A stretch of DNA of 64,000 nucleotides, from contig NZ_CP031941.1 in the NCBI RefSeq assembly GCF_003443655.1, positions 4,214,501 through 4,278,500 on the forward strand, given 5' to 3'. This stretch comes from Nostoc sphaeroides (GTDB lineage Bacteria > Cyanobacteriota > Cyanobacteriia > Cyanobacteriales > Nostocaceae). The notes beneath the pieces were generated by a model. The model was not told the origin of the DNA. It saw nothing but the letters and a program-made list of their open reading frames with translations, and did not search any database. The stretch's first letter is position 1. Each line of letters opens with the position of its first letter. Both the position numbers and the translations under genes were made by a program. Below are positions 1 through 8,147 of the stretch, in pieces.

Positions 1-446
1 ATATAAAATTCTGTCCAGTCTGCTGTCCAAGTATTGATTTGGGGCGTGGAACCAATAGTATTGTTAATTTTCCAACCAAAACCTTGGCTACTGCTAGTTT
101 TATGCATCGCCGCCAACTTGCGCCCCATCTCTTCCCACGAATTGCTGTTACCGCTACCAAGTTCTAACCATTCCAGCACGATGTAGCTAGAATTGTCAGC
201 TACACCCCAGCTTAGAGGATTTGGGACGCGAATACTAGCTGTTGCTAGCATTTCTTTTAAACCCATTGCCTCAGCCTCAAACATCGCAGCTTGGGATGCT
301 TGGTTAATCTTAAGGAAGTAGGTTATCTCACCATTAGAGATAGCATAACCTTGGTTGATGCATCCGCCACCAACCGATCGCCGTTGCTGACTCTGAAATT
401 TTTCACCAGTCACCTGGCTAATTTGAGCATCTATTTGAGTCCACAT
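1..446 (-). CDS. Fructosamine kinase family protein (partial, N-terminal 148 residues)
   Basis: Minus-strand reading frame beginning at ATG 446 and running off the left edge, so the C-terminal half is missing. Fructosamine/ketosamine-3-kinases phosphorylate sugar adducts on proteins so that they fall off, a protein-repair role in the cytoplasm. The visible part has the family order: glycine-rich loop GGGCINQGY (residues 26-34), a lysine in YFLKIN (about 46) in the position of the kinase ATP-binding lysine, hinge-like LEWLELG (about 91-97), and the motif LAAMHKTSSSQGFGW (111-125) followed by NNTIG, TPQ and W..DW..FY, which are strongly typical of this family. The codon before the ATG is already repeat DNA, so no ribosome binding site is seen. 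Family is convincing; the exact substrate is unknown. Confidence 0.85.
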   Translation of the reverse strand, partial: MWTQIDAQISQVTGEKFQSQQRRSVGGGCINQGYAISNGEITYFLKINQASQAAMFEAEAMGLKEMLATASIRVPNPLSWGVADNSSYIVLEWLELGSGNSNSWEEMGRKLAAMHKTSSSQGFGWKINNTIGSTPQINTWTADWTEFY

Positions 447-815
447 TGTTAAATCAAAGTTAGGAGTTAAATCAAAGTTAGGAGTTAAATCAAAGTTAGG
501 AGTGAGAAGTGAGGAGTGAGGAGTTAAATCAAACTTAGGAGTTAAATCAAAGTTAGGAGTGAGAAATGAGGAGTGAGGAGTTAAATCAAAGTTAGGAGTT
601 AAATCAAAGTTAGGAGTGAGAAGTGAGGAGTGAGGAGTTAAATCAAACTTAGGAGTTAAATCAAAGTTAGGAGTGAGAAGTGAGGAGTGAGGAGTTAAAT
701 CAAACTTAGGAGTTAAATCAAAGTTAGGAGTGAGAAGTGAGGAGTGAGGAGTTAAATCAAACTTAGGAGTGAGAAATGAGGAGTGAGGAGTTAAATCAAA
801 CTTAGGAGTAAGGAG
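447..815. repeat. Compound tandem repeat (18-bp and 21-bp units in a 57-bp higher-order period)
   Basis: Alternation of TTAAATCAAAGTTAGGAG (18 bp, with a G/C variant in the middle) and TGAGAAGTGAGGAGTGAGGAG-like units. Two 18-bp units plus one 21-bp unit give a 57-bp higher-order period repeated several times. There are no unique spacers, so it is not a CRISPR array. It directly abuts the start codon of the minus-strand kinase gene and therefore occupies that gene's leader. Confidence 0.9.
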
Positions 816-840
816 ACACAATCATGGTCTTTTACTCATA

Positions 841-1053
841 ACTCCAAACTCCTAACTCCAAACTCCTAACTCCTAACTCCAAACTCCTAACTCCAAACTC
901 CTAACTCCTAACTCCAAACTCCTAACTCCAAACTCCTAACTCCAAACTCCTAACTCCTAACTCCTAACTCCTAACTCCTAACTCCTAACTCCTAACTCCT
1001 AACTCCTAACTCCAAACTCCTAACTCCTAACTCCTAACTCCTAACTCCTAACT
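841..1053. repeat. Heptanucleotide tandem array (AACTCCT / AACTCCA)
   Basis: About 30 consecutive 7-bp units alternating between AACTCCT and AACTCCA. This is the short tandemly repeated repetitive sequence type known from heterocystous cyanobacteria. The array stops at the last base before the stop codon of the M16 peptidase gene. Confidence 0.93.
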
Positions 1054-2331
1054 TTACAATGGCTTGACGACAACTACACCATAAGCATCTGGGGAAAGAT
1101 ACTCTTTGGCTGCTTGCATCAAGTCGGTTGCATCTTGGCTCTGAATATGATCTGGGTAGTTAAAGGCGGGTTCTAAATCTCCCACCAAAGACTGATAATA
1201 ACCATACAACCCTGTGCGATCGCTTGGTGTTTCATTGCTAAAAATAAATCTGTTCGCTACTCGCCGCCGTACACGGGCAATTTCTGACTCTGTGACTAAC
1301 TCAGTTTGGACTGTGCGAATATGTTGAGCGATCGCATCTTCTACTTCTGCTAAATTTTCCACTGCACATTTAGCTGAAATATAAAATGTCCCTTGCAGCT
1401 GATTGCTCATGTTGCTCACAGAAATTGAAGAAACTAATCCCCGTTCTTCTCGTAAATCCCTCACCAGCCTTGATGTTCGTCCATGTCCCAAAATTCCTGC
1501 TAAAACATCTAGTCCATAGGTGCGATCTAACTGAACCATTCCTGGAACCCGCCAAACCATCACTAGTCTTGCTTGCTGGAGACTTTCATCTACAAATTCT
1601 CGACGGACAATTTCTGTAAATGGTTGCTCAGTGGGCAGTGGGGAGTGGGTAACGCGATTAATCGTGTCTCTACTGAGTTTTGTAAATCCTTCAGCAACGA
1701 TCGCAATTAATTCTTCCACAGGCAAATTGCCCACAGCTACAGCAGTAATTGACTGGGGTTGATACCAACTAGTATGAAAATCTCGCATCTGCTGGGGTTT
1801 CAGTTCAGCAATCACCGATTCTGGCCCCAATACTGCACGGCGATAAGGTAGTTTATCAAAGGCTGTCTCCATCGCCCGCCTAAATGTCCGCCGTTGGGGA
1901 TTATCCTCTGAACGCCTAATTTCTTCTAAAACTACTAATCGCTCCCGTTCAAAAGCATCATCAGGAATACTCGCATTGGATACTACATCTATTTGTAGTG
2001 GAGCAAGCTCGGCAAAATCTTTAGGGGCAGTGGTTATATAGTAATGAGTATAATCTTGGCTAGTAGCAGCATTGGTAACAGCACCCCGTTCTTCAATTCG
2101 ACGTTCAAACTCGCCGCTAGCCAGTCGTTCTGTTCCCTTAAAAATCATGTGCTCTAAAAAGTGAGCCATGCCGTTAATGCTATCAGATTCTACGGCTGAA
2201 CCAACTTTAATCCATAAGTTGAGGTTTACAGCTTCAACTGGCATCTGCTCCGCTATGATTGTCAAACCATTGGGTAACTGATGCAAGGTTGGGCTATTAA
2301 GGCGAGGAAGTTTCCGCAAGGTTGAAGTCAT
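1054..2331 (-). CDS. M16 family zinc metallopeptidase (insulinase / processing-peptidase type)
   Basis: A 425-residue protein with the inverted zinc motif HFLEH (H57, E60, H61) and the distal glutamate ligand E137, 76 residues later in LEEIRRSEDNP, so the catalytic site looks intact. Peptidases of this class (related to mitochondrial processing peptidase and bacterial PqqL/YmxG proteins) cleave short peptides or leader segments. The second half has the inactive-lobe features, including GRTSRLVRDLREERGL. No signal peptide is evident, so it is probably cytoplasmic. Cyanobacteria often have a catalytic and a non-catalytic M16 gene side by side; here only the catalytic type lies in view. The start MTSTLRKLPRLNSP gives the normal length for a short M16 protein. 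Confidence 0.92.
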   Translation of the reverse strand: MTSTLRKLPRLNSPTLHQLPNGLTIIAEQMPVEAVNLNLWIKVGSAVESDSINGMAHFLEHMIFKGTERLASGEFERRIEERGAVTNAATSQDYTHYYITTAPKDFAELAPLQIDVVSNASIPDDAFERERLVVLEEIRRSEDNPQRRTFRRAMETAFDKLPYRRAVLGPESVIAELKPQQMRDFHTSWYQPQSITAVAVGNLPVEELIAIVAEGFTKLSRDTINRVTHSPLPTEQPFTEIVRREFVDESLQQARLVMVWRVPGMVQLDRTYGLDVLAGILGHGRTSRLVRDLREERGLVSSISVSNMSNQLQGTFYISAKCAVENLAEVEDAIAQHIRTVQTELVTESEIARVRRRVANRFIFSNETPSDRTGLYGYYQSLVGDLEPAFNYPDHIQSQDATDLMQAAKEYLSPDAYGVVVVKPL

Positions 2332-2407
2332 TGCTACTTGTATGAGGAGCTATGTTACCTCTTTATCTTATCCGTGACCGAAGAGACAGGGGAGCAGGGG
2401 GCAGGAA

Positions 2408-2660
2408 GAAAGCAAACTGGGGTTTGAGTAAGTCAAATGGCATTTTGAGAAAGCAAAAGCTTCTTTTACTTGCGGAAAACACCAAAATTAGAAAGCAAAC
2501 TGGGGTTTGAGAAAGCAAAAGCTTCTTTTACTTGGGGAAAACACCAAAATTAGAAAGCAAACTGGGGTTTGAAAAAGCAAAAGCTTCTTTTACTTGCGGA
2601 AAACACCAAAATCAGAAAGCAAACTGGGGTTTGAGTAAGTCAAAGCTTCTTTTGAGTAAG
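2408..2660. repeat. 62-bp direct tandem repeat, about 3.5 copies
   Basis: Units starting GAAAGCAAACTGGGGTTTGA at 2491, 2553 and 2615 are spaced exactly 62 bp apart. A further diverged unit starts at 2408 and is 21 bp longer. No open reading frame uses them. They fill the region upstream of the M16 gene. Confidence 0.9.
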
Positions 2661-2754
2661 TAATTGCGGATTTTGCTTATTGAATTTAGTCAAAGTATGA
2701 AGTTTAGATAAAAATATTGAAAAAATTACTGAGAAATTTTGAACCGTCAGATGT

Positions 2755-2800
2755 AAAAAAACAAAGTCCCCGGCTTTTCTAAAAAGTCGGGGATTTTTTT
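2755..2800. terminator. Bidirectional intrinsic terminator candidate
   Basis: A stem TCCCCGGCTTTT / AAAAAGTCGGGGA (with G-U pairs) is flanked by an A-run on the left and seven Ts on the right. It lies downstream of htpX on the minus strand, so it would end htpX transcription before the M16 gene. Confidence 0.7.
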
Positions 2801-2836
2801 GTAGCCTTTTGGGTTAAGGCTAAAAAATAAAACTGG

Positions 2837-2905
2837 TGTAGGTTGGCTTGAGGAACGAAACCCAACATTATCAAGGCTTTGTTGGGTTTCACTTCGTACC
2901 CCTAC
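2837..2905. repeat. Interspersed palindromic repeat (GTAGGTTGG...AACCCAACA type)
   Basis: It shares GAGGAACGAAACCCAACA and TTGTTGGGTTTCACT with the copy at 30944-31019. The halves are partly complementary (CCCAACA / TGTTGGG). It is non-coding and lies between htpX and its terminator. Confidence 0.75.
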
Positions 2906-2956
2906 GGGGAAGCAAGCTAAAAATAAGCCATTGTAAATTTCACAAATGACTAATGA

Positions 2957-3823
2957 CTAAACCGTTGTTGACAGTTGTTGCTCTAGTTTCAGTAATGCTG
3001 CAACTCGCACCTCTGTAGCAGGGTGACTAGAGAATAAGTTACCCATAAACTGTCCAGAGATAGAATTAATAATTAATAACGGCTCATAAGCTGGATTAGC
3101 ATTTAAAGGCATCTGTTTTGCTGATGCTTCTAAACGTTGTAGTGCCCTAGCTAAGGCGCGGGGATTACCAGTTAATCTAGCTGAACCTGCATCAGCAGAG
3201 AATTCTCGTGTGCGCGAAATTGCTAGCTGAATAATCGTTGCAGCCACTGGCGCAAGCATTACTGTTAATAAAACTCCCAAAGGATTTGCACCTTTGTTGT
3301 CATCTCGTGAACCACCGCCAAACCATAAGCTGTAACTAACCATTTGCGCTAGAAATGAGATTGCACCAGCAACAGTAGCAGCAACGGCTTGTGTCAGGGT
3401 GTCACGATTAATAATGTGGGTAAGTTCGTGGGCGATAACGCCTTCAAGTTCGTCCTCTGGCAATATCTTCAAAATGCCTTCGGTGACAGCCACAGCAGCG
3501 TGTTCTGGATCGCGCCCTGTAGCGAAGGCGTTTGCACCAAGGCTTGGAACAATGTAAACTCTAGGCATGGGAATGTTAGCGCGATCGCTTAATCTCTGCA
3601 CCATCCGATAAAGTCCTGGTGCTTCCCCTTCACTCACCGGCTGGGCTTGGTATACTGCCAGAGCAATCTTATCTGATTGATACCAGGAAAATAGGTTTGT
3701 TACTGCTGCTAAACCTATCCCTATTATCAAGCCACTAGAACCGCCAATTACCCAGTAACTAATTGCGATTAAAAGACCACTTAATGCAGCTAGCAAAGCA
3801 GCCGTTTTCAATTGATTTGTCAT
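2957..3823 (-). CDS. htpX: Membrane zinc metalloprotease HtpX (M48 family)
   Basis: A 288-residue protein with two N-terminal hydrophobic segments (about 7-25 and 31-47), the zinc motif HELTH (H132, E133, H136) followed by IINRD, two more membrane segments (about 143-165 and 182-203), and the third ligand in EFSADAGSARLTG (E207). This is the full HtpX layout and length. HtpX is a stress-induced inner-membrane endoprotease that works with FtsH to remove misfolded membrane proteins. Upstream of the start is a good AGGAG ribosome binding site, 8 bases from the ATG. It is monocistronic: a terminator-like hairpin lies about 160 bp downstream and a mobile repeat upstream. Confidence 0.95.
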   Translation of the reverse strand: MTNQLKTAALLAALSGLLIAISYWVIGGSSGLIIGIGLAAVTNLFSWYQSDKIALAVYQAQPVSEGEAPGLYRMVQRLSDRANIPMPRVYIVPSLGANAFATGRDPEHAAVAVTEGILKILPEDELEGVIAHELTHIINRDTLTQAVAATVAGAISFLAQMVSYSLWFGGGSRDDNKGANPLGVLLTVMLAPVAATIIQLAISRTREFSADAGSARLTGNPRALARALQRLEASAKQMPLNANPAYEPLLIINSISGQFMGNLFSSHPATEVRVAALLKLEQQLSTTV

Positions 3824-3964
3824 GTTTTTGCTCTCCTGCTAATGCTGTCTTATTTTTCTCTTAAACAGCATTCATTAAGCTACATTTTCATTGTATCCAG
3901 CTAAACTTAGATATATGGTACAGAAAACCTATCAAAGAAGTACGGTTTTCCTACTTAAGTTTTA

Positions 3965-4057
3965 TAGGACTTACGCATGAGTTACGGAATAACGAACAGC
4001 AGAGGCACAGAGAGCGCAAAGAAATCAGAGTTTGAGAGATATTTTGCGTAAGTCTTA
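3965..4057. mobile_element. MITE of the AGGACTTACGC family, 5-bp target duplication TTTTA
   Basis: The ends AGGACTTACGCA and TGCGTAAGTCTT are inverted repeats with one base outside each. The flanking pentamers 3960-3964 and 4058-4062 are both TTTTA. The interior resembles the other copies (GAGGCACAGAGAGCGC). It has no coding capacity. Confidence 0.85.
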
Positions 4058-4117
4058 TTTTAGCTAGATCAGCATCTCGACTACTTGCGCTACCTTGCTT
4101 CTTCCCCAATCCCCAGT

Positions 4118-6217
4118 TCAATTTGTATCCTGAACAAATGGTTTCAAGTGGGCTGTAACTCTTAATTTACTGAGCCTTCGCACTAGTAATAGAGCTTGTT
4201 GTTTATATAATGCTACTGGTAGCGGTGCTGGCAAATTATGCATTAACTCTCTAGCTATGCCAATGTTGCATCCTGATATTATACTGATTTCATTTGCACC
4301 ATCAAAAATAGCATCTTGAGCTAAAACTTTCTCAATCTGTACTTGCCAATTTCGAGGAAACATTTCACCTCGTTCAATCTGCTGGAGGTTATGACTATTT
4401 GCTAGAACAATCAGGCGATCGCCAACAGCAAGTTGTGTATGATCAGAAGGCATGAACTTAACAGGCGATCGCCTGAGACTTTGATATAAAATTGGTACAA
4501 CTCCATAACCATAGGCAACCTCAGCCAATAGTAATCCATTCAGTGTATCTCCAGCTTCAATCATGTACTCTACTACCAAAATAGTTTGAGTATCGAAGTT
4601 AAATAAGCTGAGAATATTTTCTCCAAAAGCCGCAGCAGCAAATACTTCTGCTGAAATAGCAGAGGTGCAAATAACTTGAGCATAAGGAAACAATCGTGCG
4701 ACATTATCACGAAAGTATCGGTCGTAAGTCCGAATGACCACACGAGTTTTAGGACTTTTAGCGTATGCCATCAAAGCTATTTCCAAATTTTCCATGTCAT
4801 CGTCCGTAACTACAACGACACTTTTACTATTAGCGAGATTTACCTTGTCTAAAGCATCGGCAATATTATCAATAATCAGTGGAATTTTGTTGATAAAATC
4901 TGCGTTAATTGCTGTGCTACTAATACCCACTAAAGGTTGCTTGAATTCTTGTAACAAAGCCGCGACTCGCTGACCAACTCGATTTAACCCAATAAGTACA
5001 ACATGGTCTTTTTGGGGGATTAATGGCTGGTAATTATTAAAAAACTGGAACCTTGAACTTAATAGAGCATCAGTGAGCAACGCATATAAAACCCCAACAA
5101 AACCTATACCAGTTACAGTTAGTGCGAGGCTAAACAATCGCAACCATCCTGGCATACTTTCAGCCGTCTCTGGTGGCGTTTTAAAATTCACACCGCCAAA
5201 GACATCTCCATATCCTCCCAAAAGTAAGACAGCAATAGCATAAAATGCTTCTATTATGTTACTTTCAGGATAATTTAAGATATAAATAATTGTTCCAAAA
5301 CACCAAAGGAAAAGTACTGTAATTCCACAGATAATTGCCACCCGCAAACTCTGATAACGAGAGAATGTCCGCAAGAGATATGCTATTTTATTTTTTAAAT
5401 TTTTCCAGGTTCTACCTAATACAATCTCTTGCCATAACTGCTGCCAGTTGTATTTAGGCACAGGAGCAATTTTTTTTAAACTTTTAAGCTGCTCTGTAAC
5501 TTCGATATAAATAATCGTATCACCTGGGTTTAATGTCGCCTCTGGTTCCCACTGATGAAATTCTTTAGGCAAAGGAGATGAATCATTAGCGTAATTTAAT
5601 ACCCGACGATATAAGGTATTTAATTCATGTATACGCCATTTATTCGCCCAGTTATCACTTATTTTTATCTGACGCTTTACTACCCGAAATTGGCGTTCTT
5701 CCAGTTGGAAATATCCGAGATTATCATCTCCAAGGGCTGCAAGAGCAAAGCCAGAAGCGGAAATTTGATTTGGCTCAAAGGCAATAAAATTACCAAGAGT
5801 CTGACTTAACAGTTCATTGAGATTTTGTTTGTCAGAACGTACAACCAGGCGCACTTGAGGATTTAAAAGCCTTGCCGCAAAGGCAGATTCTATATTTACC
5901 CGTTCATTACTAGTTACTAAAAGTACAGTTTGACACTGAGAAATGTTTGCCTGTTCTAAAACACTGCTCTGACGACAATCTCCGATGAATAAGTTTTCTA
6001 ATAAACTTAATAAATTTGGTATTTCCAAATGTTGGGGTTGTTCTTGATCAATAGCATTAACAACAGCACCATACTCTTTTAGTACTGCAACGCAATGCTG
6101 ACCCAAACTTCCTAGCCCACAAACTAAAAACTGATCTAGTTTTGTCTGAGAATCTTCAACAGGCTGGTAATTACTTTCTGATGATGGCAGCATAATAATA
6201 CCGCCAATGATACACAT
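4118..6217 (-). CDS. Two-TM potassium-channel-like protein with RCK/TrkA-N domains on both sides of the pore
   Basis: A 699-residue protein. Residues about 28-170 form a first TrkA-N Rossmann domain (VCGLGSLGQH at 32-41). A TrkA-C-like segment follows to about 240. TM1 is about 292-314, a re-entrant pore-like stretch is 322-338 with GGYGD in the place of the K+ selectivity filter, and TM2 is about 358-382. A second TrkA-N domain begins at 404 (VLIGLNRVGQR) and a C-terminal regulatory part follows. Such proteins probably gate K+ or another cation in response to a bound nucleotide or ion. RCK domains usually lie only after the pore, so the N-terminal copy is unusual, though related multi-domain channels exist. 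Start uncertain: ATG at 6217 or at 6193; neither has a strong ribosome binding site. Channel identity is inferred from the filter-like motif. Confidence 0.82.
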   Translation of the reverse strand: MCIIGGIIMLPSSESNYQPVEDSQTKLDQFLVCGLGSLGQHCVAVLKEYGAVVNAIDQEQPQHLEIPNLLSLLENLFIGDCRQSSVLEQANISQCQTVLLVTSNERVNIESAFAARLLNPQVRLVVRSDKQNLNELLSQTLGNFIAFEPNQISASGFALAALGDDNLGYFQLEERQFRVVKRQIKISDNWANKWRIHELNTLYRRVLNYANDSSPLPKEFHQWEPEATLNPGDTIIYIEVTEQLKSLKKIAPVPKYNWQQLWQEIVLGRTWKNLKNKIAYLLRTFSRYQSLRVAIICGITVLFLWCFGTIIYILNYPESNIIEAFYAIAVLLLGGYGDVFGGVNFKTPPETAESMPGWLRLFSLALTVTGIGFVGVLYALLTDALLSSRFQFFNNYQPLIPQKDHVVLIGLNRVGQRVAALLQEFKQPLVGISSTAINADFINKIPLIIDNIADALDKVNLANSKSVVVVTDDDMENLEIALMAYAKSPKTRVVIRTYDRYFRDNVARLFPYAQVICTSAISAEVFAAAAFGENILSLFNFDTQTILVVEYMIEAGDTLNGLLLAEVAYGYGVVPILYQSLRRSPVKFMPSDHTQLAVGDRLIVLANSHNLQQIERGEMFPRNWQVQIEKVLAQDAIFDGANEISIISGCNIGIARELMHNLPAPLPVALYKQQALLLVRRLSKLRVTAHLKPFVQDTN

Positions 6218-6295
6218 TATTTATCTATATCGTAGAATACCAAAGATATTGACTGACAGCAAAAATGGTATTATCAATTTAATGAAAAACTATCA

Positions 6296-6368
6296 ATGGT
6301 GATGGAACTCGCCAAAACCGCCTTTCCAAACGGATAAATTCTGATATCGAAGGCTGATGGTTCCTACT
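6296..6368 (+). promoter_or_regulatory. Fluoride riboswitch aptamer (crcB motif)
   Basis: The RNA matches the crcB/fluoride aptamer layout. A hairpin GGUGA-UGGAAC-UCGCC (6298-6313) is followed by AAAACCGCC, a second helix GCCUU/AAGGC, and the tail GCUGAUGGUUCCUACU. The loop bases GGAAC (6304-6308) are perfectly complementary to GUUCC (6360-6364), the signature pseudoknot. Here it uses GGAAC/GUUCC where the common version is GGAGU/ACUCC, a compensatory change that argues for a real structure. It lies 100 bp upstream of a CPA2 antiporter and a CLC protein. Fluoride aptamers are known to control fluoride exporters of both kinds, so fluoride should induce this unit. Confidence 0.93.
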
Positions 6369-6383
6369 TTCTTCGCTAACTGC

Positions 6384-6464
6384 GGGAGAGTAGGGCTTGG
6401 CTAAATGCATTACCTGACTCCCCTGTAGAAAGTGTAAGTCTACAAATCGCGCCTCAAGGAGTCA
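6384..6464 (+). promoter_or_regulatory. Candidate expression platform: alternative pairings that hide or free the Shine-Dalgarno
   Basis: TGACTCC (6415-6421) is exactly complementary to GGAGTCA (6458-6464), which contains the ribosome binding site AAGGAG of the downstream antiporter. The same CTCCC (6418-6422) can instead pair with GGGAG (6384-6388) just after the aptamer. The two helices exclude each other, which suggests translational control. No U-run typical of a transcription terminator is present. Inferred from complementarity only. Confidence 0.5.
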
Positions 6465-6468
6465 TGGG

Positions 6469-8079
6469 ATGTTAGCTAGTGTATTGTGGATTTTAATGAT
6501 GGGCTTTTTTGCCGGTCAACTTGCCCGTCGTTTAGTGGCTCCGCCTTTAATTGGCATGATTTTAGTGGGGATTATTCTTGGCCCCCAAGTTTGGAATGTC
6601 ATCAGTTCAGATGTGCTGGGTGCTGCTGATGAGTTAAGAACTTTGGCGGTAATGATTATTTTAATGAAAGCTGGACTGGGGTTAGATCGAGACAAGCTAG
6701 CTCAACAGGGAACAGTGGCGCTACGTTTGGGATTTTTGCCAGCAGCAACAGAAGCGATCGCGATCGCAATTACCGCTATGATAATTTTTAAATTTGACTT
6801 CCCCACTGCGTTACTGTTGGGCTGTGTAATTGGCGCTGAATCCCCCGCTGTAATTGTCCCAGGAATGCTCAGGTTGAAAAGTTTAGGCTGGGGCGTGACT
6901 AAAGGAATTCCCGATGCAATTTTGACTGGTAGTGCTTTATCTGATGTGCTGCTATTACTAGTTTTCAGCCTACTGCTGAGTTTCTTAGGTGACGGAGGTG
7001 TTGAGCAGATTGTCTTACCTGGGGGATTCACTTTCACTGCTCTCCAACTGCTGCCGTTCCAAATTATTATGCAAATATTGCTGGGAGTATTGTTTGGCTA
7101 TTTAGCAGCTCGTTTGTTAGTTTCACTATTAACCAAACAAAACTGGACTTTGAATGCTGTTCAAGATACTGTGATTGCTGCCAGTTTAGCTTTATTCCTA
7201 GTAATTTCCGCTCATGCATTGCCTTACTTTTCTGGTTATTTAGCAGCAATGGCTATGGGTTTTTTCTTAATTGAATTAGATGCTCCCCTAGCCCGAAGAT
7301 TACGCGGCGGATTTGACAGTTTATGGATAGTAGCTGAGATTTTTTTGTTTGTTTTGTTAGGGGCAACTATTCAACTGCAAGTATTAGAAAAAATTTTATT
7401 ACCTGGGATGATAATTCTGGCAATTGGTTTACTAATTGGTCGAATGCTGGGCTGGTATCTCTCAACTTTGGGTAGTAATTGGAATTGGCGCGAAAGATTA
7501 TTTCTGCTCCCAGGAAACTCAGCAAAAGCTACAGTCCAAGCTGCCATTGGAGCAATACCCCTCTCCCAAGGAATTGCTGGAGGTGAGATAATTTTAGCGA
7601 TCGCAGCTCTTTCAATTTTAATCACAGCACCATTAGGAGCTTGGGCAACCATGACTTTTGCTCCTAAATTACTCACCAAAGGCGAAGTTGACCCCACCAA
7701 AGTCACAATTGCTACCCATACCTTGTTATTGGCAGCAGTGGATACATCGAGTTTAGCCACAGAAGTTTTAACCAAAGTCGCAGATTTAGCACGCCGCAGT
7801 AATGGGGAAGCGATCGTCTTGCATGTAATTAACACTTCAAATCAGCAAGATATCCAACAAATAAAAGAACAAACCAAACAGTTATTATCTGATATCAGGT
7901 ACGAGTTTGTGACTGTTACAGGTGCAGTGCCAGAAGAGATTATTCGCATTGCTCAAGAGTATTGTGTCACTGCGATCGTTATGGGCAAACGCGGACATCA
8001 ACCTTGGGAAAAAGTGCTGATTGGCTCAGTATCACAAGCAGTCTTAGAAGCCAGCCCAATACCTGTAATCTTGCTATAA
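6469..8079 (+). CDS. Cation:proton antiporter (CPA2/KefB type) with C-terminal universal stress domain
   Basis: A 536-residue protein. Residues 1-about 390 are a Na+/H+-exchanger-type membrane domain with about a dozen hydrophobic segments and the motif GCVIGAESPAVIVPGMLRL. Residues about 408-536 are a UspA domain with an ATP-binding-type G-2x-G-9x-GS motif (GKRGHQPWEKVLIGS). The start ATG 6469 has AAGGAG 7 bases upstream. It is the first gene after a fluoride aptamer, and fluoride riboswitches are known to precede some Na+/H+ antiporters. The natural reading is therefore a role in fluoride resistance or the ion and pH balance that goes with it, with the Usp domain sensing nucleotide state. 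The CLC gene follows after 68 bp on the same strand and is probably co-transcribed. Confidence 0.9.
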   Translation: MLASVLWILMMGFFAGQLARRLVAPPLIGMILVGIILGPQVWNVISSDVLGAADELRTLAVMIILMKAGLGLDRDKLAQQGTVALRLGFLPAATEAIAIAITAMIIFKFDFPTALLLGCVIGAESPAVIVPGMLRLKSLGWGVTKGIPDAILTGSALSDVLLLLVFSLLLSFLGDGGVEQIVLPGGFTFTALQLLPFQIIMQILLGVLFGYLAARLLVSLLTKQNWTLNAVQDTVIAASLALFLVISAHALPYFSGYLAAMAMGFFLIELDAPLARRLRGGFDSLWIVAEIFLFVLLGATIQLQVLEKILLPGMIILAIGLLIGRMLGWYLSTLGSNWNWRERLFLLPGNSAKATVQAAIGAIPLSQGIAGGEIILAIAALSILITAPLGAWATMTFAPKLLTKGEVDPTKVTIATHTLLLAAVDTSSLATEVLTKVADLARRSNGEAIVLHVINTSNQQDIQQIKEQTKQLLSDIRYEFVTVTGAVPEEIIRIAQEYCVTAIVMGKRGHQPWEKVLIGSVSQAVLEASPIPVILL

Positions 8080-8147
8080 AACTGTGAACCCAACTCAATT
8101 TAATTACGAATTACGTTAGCGACGCAGGAGCGTCATTACAAATTAAT

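Noticed and set aside
480..800. ACTCCTCAC words on the minus strand resembling the Yfr1 small-RNA core
   Set aside because: They are part of every repeat unit and lack the flanking Yfr1 hairpins.
447..815. Possible CRISPR array
   Set aside because: The units follow each other without unique spacers and no cas genes are near.
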